DNA of 64,000 nt from Bedellia somnulentella (taxonomy: Eukaryota; Arthropoda; Insecta; Lepidoptera; Bedelliidae), in NCBI GenBank assembly GCA_963576735.1, contig OY755190.1, positions 5,511,695 through 5,575,694 on the forward strand, in the 5' to 3' direction. A program made the position numbers and the translations under genes. The notes below the pieces were generated by a model. The model had not been told where the DNA came from, ran no database searches, and was given only the letters and a program-made list of their open reading frames with translations. Shown piece by piece: positions 57,988-64,000 of the stretch. Every line of letters begins with the position of its first letter. Position 1 is the first letter of the stretch.

Positions 57988-58600
57988 CTGATGGAAAGAA
58001 ACTAGATTTACCAAATTGTCAAAGGAAAGTAAATTTTGAAATGGCATATGTTATTTGATATTGAAAATAATGTATTTTAATCCACTCAAATAATATAGAT
58101 ATTTCATATATATTTTTAGCTAAACCCTATTGAGGTAGCCAATTAATCCTATGATAATCGGATGATCCACCATATTGGATTAACTTACCACATATTGGCT
58201 AATTAGGCAGACATAATTCTGTTAACGATATTACTTAAGACCGACAGCAACGGACGGTGTTCCATGCCACGGCACCATCTTAATGCTTCGAAATGTCAGC
58301 CTGCAATATCTTAACCAAACTAAGATATCTCTCAAATTGTATTTGTAAGTGACCCCAGGGAACCGATATAGCAAGACCTCATATTAGTGAGTATTATAGT
58401 CATACCATTACACCACGGATTAAATAATAATTTATAGTAAGCTATACCTACTTTTTGTTATTCTCAGCCTCATTGCTCGCTAGATGCTCAAAGTCTTCCT
58501 CGTTGCCGAACCGGTTGCCCGGCTGATCTGGCCTAGGCCTGGTCTTCGAACGCTGGTATCTCGTCACTATGAATTCTGCTCCGCGTTCAGCTATCATCAT
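57723..58600 (-). CDS. Small Trp/Pro/His-rich protein of unknown function, two coding exons
   Basis: Join on the minus strand: 58600-58452 then 57987-57723, 137 residues. The first exon starts at ATGATG with context CCAACAATGATG; an acceptor (TTTATTGGTGTAG) ends at 58621, so a 5' UTR exon precedes. A consensus donor near 59899 (AAAGAG|GTAAGTATG) is a candidate for it. Donor GTAGGT at 58451 and acceptor TTCTTTCCATCAG join in phase. Seen: residues 1-50 are charged (MMIAERGAEFIVTRYQRSK); residues 51-120 have eight tryptophans among Pro, Gly, His and Asp (HWEGHRWKPWDKKGDRPWPR); the end is KARDYEITV. There is no signal peptide or membrane segment. I recognise no family. The plus-strand hydrophobic frame over the same bases is its shadow. 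It converges on CAP-G, about 1.1 kb from its poly(A) signal. Confidence 0.6.
58125..58420 (+). repeat. Family E copy, diverged
   Basis: CATCTTAATGCTTCGAAATG and GCCTGCAATATCTTAACCAA correspond to 24350-24410. It lies in the intron of the minus-strand gene. Confidence 0.45.
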
Positions 58601-58620
58601 TGTTGGGGCAGCTGTATTTC
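58452..58620 (-). CDS. Trp/Pro/His-rich gene, first coding exon with short 5' UTR
   Basis: Exon bounded by acceptor before 58620 and donor after 58452. Translation starts at 58600. If the frame were open further upstream the ATG would be internal, but no coding exon is visible beyond 58620. Confidence 0.6.
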
Positions 58621-58650
58621 CTACACCAATAAAAAAAAGTTATAATAAAA

Positions 58651-58830
58651 ATACATACATTTGATCAAGGCATAAACATAAATGCGTAGCAGGAGCTTAA
58701 GAATGAATAATTTCACACCCAGTTTTGTATGATGCGTGGGGGAACAATTAGAAAATTAAGGATGGTTGGTAATTGGTCTCCAGCCACATCGTCCAAAAAG
58801 CCCAAAAAAATGTAAGACCAATTTAAGTAA
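58651..58830 (-). repeat. Family A copy, diverged
   Basis: AATACATACATTTGATCAAG to CATCGTCCAAAAAGCCC. Confidence 0.55.
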
Positions 58831-59035
58831 AGAAATTGTTCAATGCTTTTCCAAGCCGACCTGAATTATCTTAAGTGTAGGGGCAGAGCTCGACATAGCT
58901 TTTACAATTTGCTTACTTCTTTCGAGACTGAAATCTGCCAGACATATTTCAATTAATTTTGTGGAGGGAATGTGTTTTAACCAAATGCAATATATTTTTA
59001 ATTTCTGAGACTGAGAATAGAGACTTATAAATTTT

Positions 59036-59203
59036 GATGCTTTTAAGGGAGTTTCGAGCGATGCGGTTGGAGACCCATCACCATCAACCTTTACCATATT
59101 TTCCCCACTCAACTTTCCAAATGTAGTAGCTGAGGAATTTCTAACTCCTTATCTCTGACTACCCCTTTCAAGGATTCATAGCTGTGAGTATATGAATGTA
59201 TGT
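59036..59203 (+). repeat. Family A copy, 5'-truncated
   Basis: GAGCGATGCGGTTGGAGACC to GTGAGTATATGAATGTATG. Confidence 0.7.
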
Positions 59204-60048
59204 TATCAATTTTGAAGGCCAAACACAACTGCTCCGTATGCTCAACAACGGTTGGTTACCCAATTAACAATTTAAAGTCGTTCAATAGTTATGTTAACGT
59301 TATTTTGTTACCACTGTTCGTAAAAGCTATGTCACACTAATTTTATAATAACGTTTACTAAACGCGAAAAGGGCCCCAATTATACGACCTTCAATGTTGT
59401 ATAATGGTCATACAAAAGTCAGAAGATGACTCCGTTAACGTCATTTAAAAGTCGTGTGAACGTTTATGAATTACCACTTTCATCGCGCAGTAGTCGCACC
59501 GTAACTTTACAACTACCTGTTTGGTTATATTGCGGTCGTACAGATGTTTTTGAATTATTAAAACGTTTTATATGAGTCTAGTAACAACCCCTGAAAGGCT
59601 GCTTAATATTTCTTGTTAGTTGTTGTTTTTATTTGGAGATTTAAGTGCAAGATAAATAATTACAAGGAAGTAAGGGAAAAGAAATTAGAGTATTATGTGA
59701 CTTTCATATTTTGCTTACAATATTTGTCTTTAATACCGTTTAGTTCGACTGGGAATTTAAGTATTACGATAATATACCTATGTAAATACAATTCATATTT
59801 TCATGCCCCTTCTTAGTTTTGTGTTTAAAACATAATATTTTTATTACCAAAAATAAATTTATTTTTAAAAATGTCAGACATATTGCTTTGGTTGCATACT
59901 TACCTCTTTATGACGTTTTAAAGACACAAAGTCTTTTTAAGGTTATATGAAGACCATGCAATACGCCATTAAAGCTAGCTATTAGGGTTCCTTATAACAT
60001 TTAATTATATTTTCATACATATAACAAATAGCGTTGCAGTACAGATAC

Positions 60049-60121
60049 GCAGAAGAAAATTAAGACCTGATGTGGAGGTCTGAAAGCCGGGAACCTCCAC
60101 ATCCAGTCTTAGTTTTTCTGC
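60049..60121 (+). ncRNA. miRNA-like hairpin candidate
   Basis: AAGACCTGATGTGGAGGT and ACCTCCACATCCAGTCTT pair over 18 positions with two mismatches around a 13-base loop. The pairing extends outward through A/T runs to GCAGAA/TTCTGC. It is isolated from recognised repeats. Strand is unknown and no known miRNA is recognised. Confidence 0.35.
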
Positions 60122-60740
60122 ATTTTCATACTATGGCAATATTCGTTAATTAAAATTAAATAAATCGCCAAATGTAAAAGGTATGTAAATGTATTTATAT
60201 AATAGTTTTTTTTAATGTGTCAACATTAACCTAAATCAATCATCTTTAAATTTATTTCAGGTAAAACCCATTCTTAGCAAAAGTAAAGAAAAATTTATAA
60301 GTAACTTATATCTGAAATATGGTTGAATATTTGTATCATATTCTAATTATTGTTTCAATAAGCATACAATTTTCTATTCATGATTTCACATGGTAATTAA
60401 AATACTTAAAATCAATTATTATATTTAATTTATTTTGAAATAATCCTTGACAAAGTATGGACGAGAGGAACAAAATATACATATTCATTATAAGGAATGC
60501 CAACAATTTAACATTTGACATTCTCTACAAAATACGTAGATTCCGATTTAATGATGTTATTCATATCACACATATGTATAAACTTTTGAGTGCATGATGA
60601 GAAATTTTAGAGTCAAGAGTCCAATATTTCAAATCCTCCTAAAAGGTATTGTCTTTTTCATTATCTGTATCCAAGATTATATTATTCATTTCTTTTTACT
60701 GGACAGTAACAAGACAATGATCACTAAGATAGTCTTCTGA

Positions 60741-60860
60741 AAATATACATACATACATACATATACTCACGGCCACAAATCCCTAGAAGGGGTATCCAGA
60801 GCTAAGGAATTAGAAAATCCTCAGCCACTCCTGGAAAATTGAGTAGGGAAAAGAAAGTGG
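60741..60860 (-). repeat. Family A copy, 5'-truncated
   Basis: ATACATACATACATACATAT to GAGTAGGGAAAAGAAAG. Confidence 0.75.
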
Positions 60861-61642
60861 CTAAATATATTGCGATTTGATGAAAGAGTAGCAACAAAAA
60901 GCTTTTTTTGAACTTAATTTAATTATAGTAAAGAAACAGTCATCTTTTCTGTTTAATACATAATTAATAAGATTGGACAATATTTTACTTAGTATTCTAT
61001 GAAAATACTTGTTTCGAAATAGCTGTACTGTAATACGAGTAACATTCTAGGACATAGCTATTACTTATTACGAGAAAATAACTTTTATGAAAGTAACTAA
61101 ATAAGTAAATCACTAATGAATCTTAGATACGATTTGGTTCTTGCTATAAATACAGATTTACTGAAGCCAAATATTGAACAACCTATACGTAAATTTGACA
61201 AACAAAATGGCGGCATTTTCAAATCAGTCACAACGGCGGTCTAATTTTTATTTAGTATTTTAGACCTGAAAAACTGTTATTTAAGTAATAATTTATATCA
61301 AATTACATGTAAAATAGTTTATATTGTTAATAAATATACAGTTTTTAGCAGTTATACATGTACTGGAAAAGAAAACTAACAAATTCCGCACTGCAGTACG
61401 CATTGCCGACGAGCAATTTTCAAGCAGTTCAAACGGTCTTTTTCGATGATTTCTAACCTATTCTTTTAACCAATAGTGAAAGAATACACACTCATTCATT
61501 CAAAAAAGTCGCATGCAAACGAATATAAATCGTATTTCATAACTAAAAAGACTAAAATAATTTTTACTTAAGCGACTTGATATCGTGTGGCCGGGTCTCA
61601 GAGGAATATTTTGACTGACTCGATAACGCGACTGCGGGGCTT

Positions 61643-61776
61643 GAAAGGTTAAGTAAAGGTTGGTGATGGGTCTCCAACCGCATCGACCAATAATCCCTTA
61701 AAAGCCCCAATACCGTTAGTCGCCTCTTACGTACAGAAACGGGGTAGTGCTATTCTAAGCCGACACTACACGGCGA
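61643..61776 (-). repeat. Family A copy, tail part missing
   Basis: AGTAAAGGTTGGTGATGGGT to GCCGACACTACACGGC. Confidence 0.75.
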
Positions 61777-62831
61777 GAAATTAAAAACATTACATTTAAA
61801 AAAATAATAATTATAATAAATACCAAAACAAAGATGACTGATGAAAAGTTTACCATATATTTTATGGTGGCCGCATTAGGAACACTTTTAACAAATTCAT
61901 CTGTTTAACTGCTAACAAAATTAAATAAAATATCACATGTATTAAATAAAACCATTTCAACATTACTATTAAAATTTGTCAATCAATAAAACATTTACTG
62001 ATATAAAGAAAATTCGATATCGTAAAAATCCTTAGCGATATTTTAATACTTAATAAACTAAATTAGTACTGAACCATTTGTTGCTCTTTGCGTTGTACCC
62101 TTTTCTTCTTTAACATTATTTGTGGTTAATACCAAGGTAGCCTTGTACTTTTTAATAATTCGTAAAGTCGAGATACTGTTTTTTTGAAAGCTCCACTATG
62201 TTTAAGTTTTCTCCACGAATAATTCGATATCATTTTTCGCATCAAACGTTACGTAAATATGGCGGCCAAGGCGTTTTAAGGTCAAAACTTAACTCTAATG
62301 TGACTACAAAGTCAGGGCATGACATTAAATGGACATAAAGTAAAATAAAAGTTATATTTGAGTTGGAATCAAACAACCAAGTCATTTAAGTGTCTTAAAT
62401 TGACTGCTGTATGACATACTAGTGACCGTTTTATAAACGTCAATGTTAAAACCTGTATACAACTACTGCATTATATAAATGTCATATAATGGTTTGCCAA
62501 GCACCAAATTTTGTCAGTTAGAAACGTTTATTCAACTGTAACGTTAGTATGACTATTGCGTGGTCGTACAAACGTATTAGCTAAAACTTAAATAAAACGT
62601 TATATACTTTAGTCTTGCCAACGTTGCTATGACTAGTTTAATATAACATATTCGTCGCACGACTAAATAGTTAAATTAAATACGTCTATAGGACCTAGTA
62701 ATCATCTAATTACTATTATAGGACAGCTATTCAACTTTATGTCGTACAAATAATGACTTATACGACGTTTTTGTTTATTGGGTATTGTGCAACTTTACTT
62801 TCACATCGGAATACACTTACATAGTTATAAA

Positions 62832-63073
62832 TTTGCATATACTCACGGCTATATTTTCCTTGAAGGGGTAGCCAGAGCTAAAGAATTATAAATTCCTCAG
62901 CCACTTTTGGAAGTTGAGTGGGGAAAAGATGGTAAAAATAAAGGTTTTTGGTGATGGGTCTCCAACCGCATCGCCCAAAAATCCAATAAAAAGCCCGAAT
63001 ACCCTTAGTCGCCTCTTACAACACTCGTGGGTAGAAAGGGGTAGCGACATTCTAAGCCGGTACTACACGGCAT
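62832..63073 (-). repeat. Family A copy, full length
   Basis: TTTGCATATACTCACGGCTA to GCCGGTACTACACGGC. Confidence 0.8.
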
Positions 63074-63439
63074 ATATAAATACCAGCAGTTATAAATTTA
63101 GAAAATATTTACCCGAAACCACTGTCGGCATAATAGAGGCGTCGATGACACGTAGTCCTGAAACAATACGTCAGTTAATTAAGTTAGGATATTTACCAAA
63201 ATATTCTACATTGCCACCAAACGTACCGCATTAAAAATTGCAAATAACAAGAAATGAATTGAATTTTGGCACAGCAAGAATATGCTCTGATCAGCAGGCG
63301 TGATTTGTATTTATTAAGTCTGTAACCGTTGATATAACTATAACGACTGGGCGCACACTAACTTATACTCACACCGTATTTATTTATTTGACTGATCAGA
63401 AAGTACTATACCCAATTGACTTCTCTTTTTCTTCTTGTC

Positions 63440-64000
63440 TGGTGAGGATTTTTCTTCTCACGTTATGTGATTGGTTTTTTGTGATGGACAATTTAGTTTA
63501 AATATGTCAACTAGCACTTGGTTTGGTTGCATTGAAGCTCTTTTATAAAGTAAAATATGTTAAACCAAAATTTTACAAAACATATTTTGAAAAAATGTGA
63601 GGTTAAATTTAACGGTGAGGGAAAACATCGTGAGGAAACCCACATGGCTGAGTTGTACTTAGTCATGTGACAGTGTATTCGTACAAAACGGCGATAGGCC
63701 TGCCCCCTATCACGTGAGTACACTGTCCATGCAAAACGTGGGTACTCTGAACAAAAGGTGACAAAGTCACGTGATGTTCAGAAGTATTAGTACGTCTGCC
63801 AACCCCTTCGGGGATATTCGGTGTGAACGTTTATATTTATTTTATATGTTATGTGAATTTAAAGAGTTGCTTTGTTGCTTCTTCTCTTTACGAACACCTT
63901 CCAAAGCAACGGATTAATGATGAAGAATGTAAAATAAAATAAAAATAATATTTAAAATTCTGACGTTCAAAAAATGTTAGTAGTTAACTTCATTTTGAAA
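63440..64000 (+). repeat. Interspersed repeat, inverted relative to 46.77-47.10 kb, split by family B
   Basis: GATTTTTCTTCTCACGTTAT at left and TTGTTGCTTCTTCTCTTTAC...GACGTTCAAAAAATGTTAGT at right match the earlier copy's complement. Runs off the window. Confidence 0.8.
63608..63836 (+). mobile_element. Family B element, 5'-truncated
   Basis: ACGGTGAGGGAAAACATCGT...CGGTGTGAACGTTTATATTT, inserted into the repeat shared with 46.77-47.10 kb. Confidence 0.7.

Larger units (their letters stand above)
59254..62790. mobile_element. Possible 3.5-kb nonautonomous element with weak TIRs
   Basis: Left end TACCCAATTAACAATTTAAA resembles the reverse complement of the right end (ACCCAATAAACAAAAACG). Both ends, ~300-500 bp deep, are rich in GTCGT, ACGTT and AACGTC words. 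The interior holds family A inserts and no coding frame of note. Confidence 0.35.

Noticed and set aside
57759..58058. Plus-strand 99-codon hydrophobic frame resembling a membrane protein
   Set aside because: It is the complement of the Trp-rich minus-strand exon, which has better splice sites and composition.
62914..63234. 106-codon plus-strand frame
   Set aside because: Its first two thirds is a family A element read through.

Overview
The window is insect nuclear DNA, almost certainly from a moth or butterfly. Its genes are split into short exons with GT-AG introns and sit in AT-rich sequence crowded with short interspersed repeats. It also carries a Dong-like non-LTR retrotransposon remnant inside a TAA microsatellite. 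The clade and species are inferred from style and not proven.

Left third, about 2.5-21.3 kb, plus strand: a 12-exon gene for an 858-residue actin-associated protein. It has a charged low-complexity N-terminal half, a polyproline stretch, two adjacent WH2 actin-binding motifs and a long coiled-coil, acidic C-terminal half. The order matches the sarcomere-length regulator Sals, so I call it probable sals. A second, internal first exon (11032-11062) could give a shorter isoform starting just before the polyproline and WH2 block. Its large introns hold repeats, a palindromic element, a TIR element, the Dong-like remnant and a possible intronless secreted-peptide gene (5711-5992) with TATA, initiator and poly(A) signals.

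Middle, about 23.7-56.6 kb, plus strand: a 30-exon gene for condensin subunit CAP-G (about 1383 aa if every intact exon is used). The first ~900 residues are HEAT-type helical repeats and a Cnd3-like region; the rest is a disordered basic/Ser-Thr tail. The most unusual thing in the window is repeated local duplication of pieces of this gene. There is a tandem array of ten 140-bp units carrying the 3' end of exon 5 with its splice donor, a 131/460-bp array of exon 6 starts with their acceptors, fragments of exons 4 and 9, two decayed copies of exon 22, and an eight-member family of tail exons (four intact, four decayed). All tail exons are phase 1-1, so any subset can be spliced without losing frame.

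Right end, 57.7-58.6 kb, minus strand: a small two-coding-exon gene for a 137-residue Trp/Pro/His-rich protein I do not recognise, converging on CAP-G. The last 5 kb has no recognisable coding exon. It holds repeats, a miRNA-like hairpin (60049-60121) and a possible 3.5-kb element with weak terminal inverted repeats.

Repeats: family A (~250 bp, TATG-type tail, ~37 copies, often 5'-truncated); family B (tRNA-like head, ~340 bp); family C (tRNA-like cloverleaf inside longer flanks); family D (LINE 3' end coding an RWFGH-type peptide); family E (~200 bp). Family names are mine. All coordinates, splice phases and translations were read by eye and not checked by software or transcripts.
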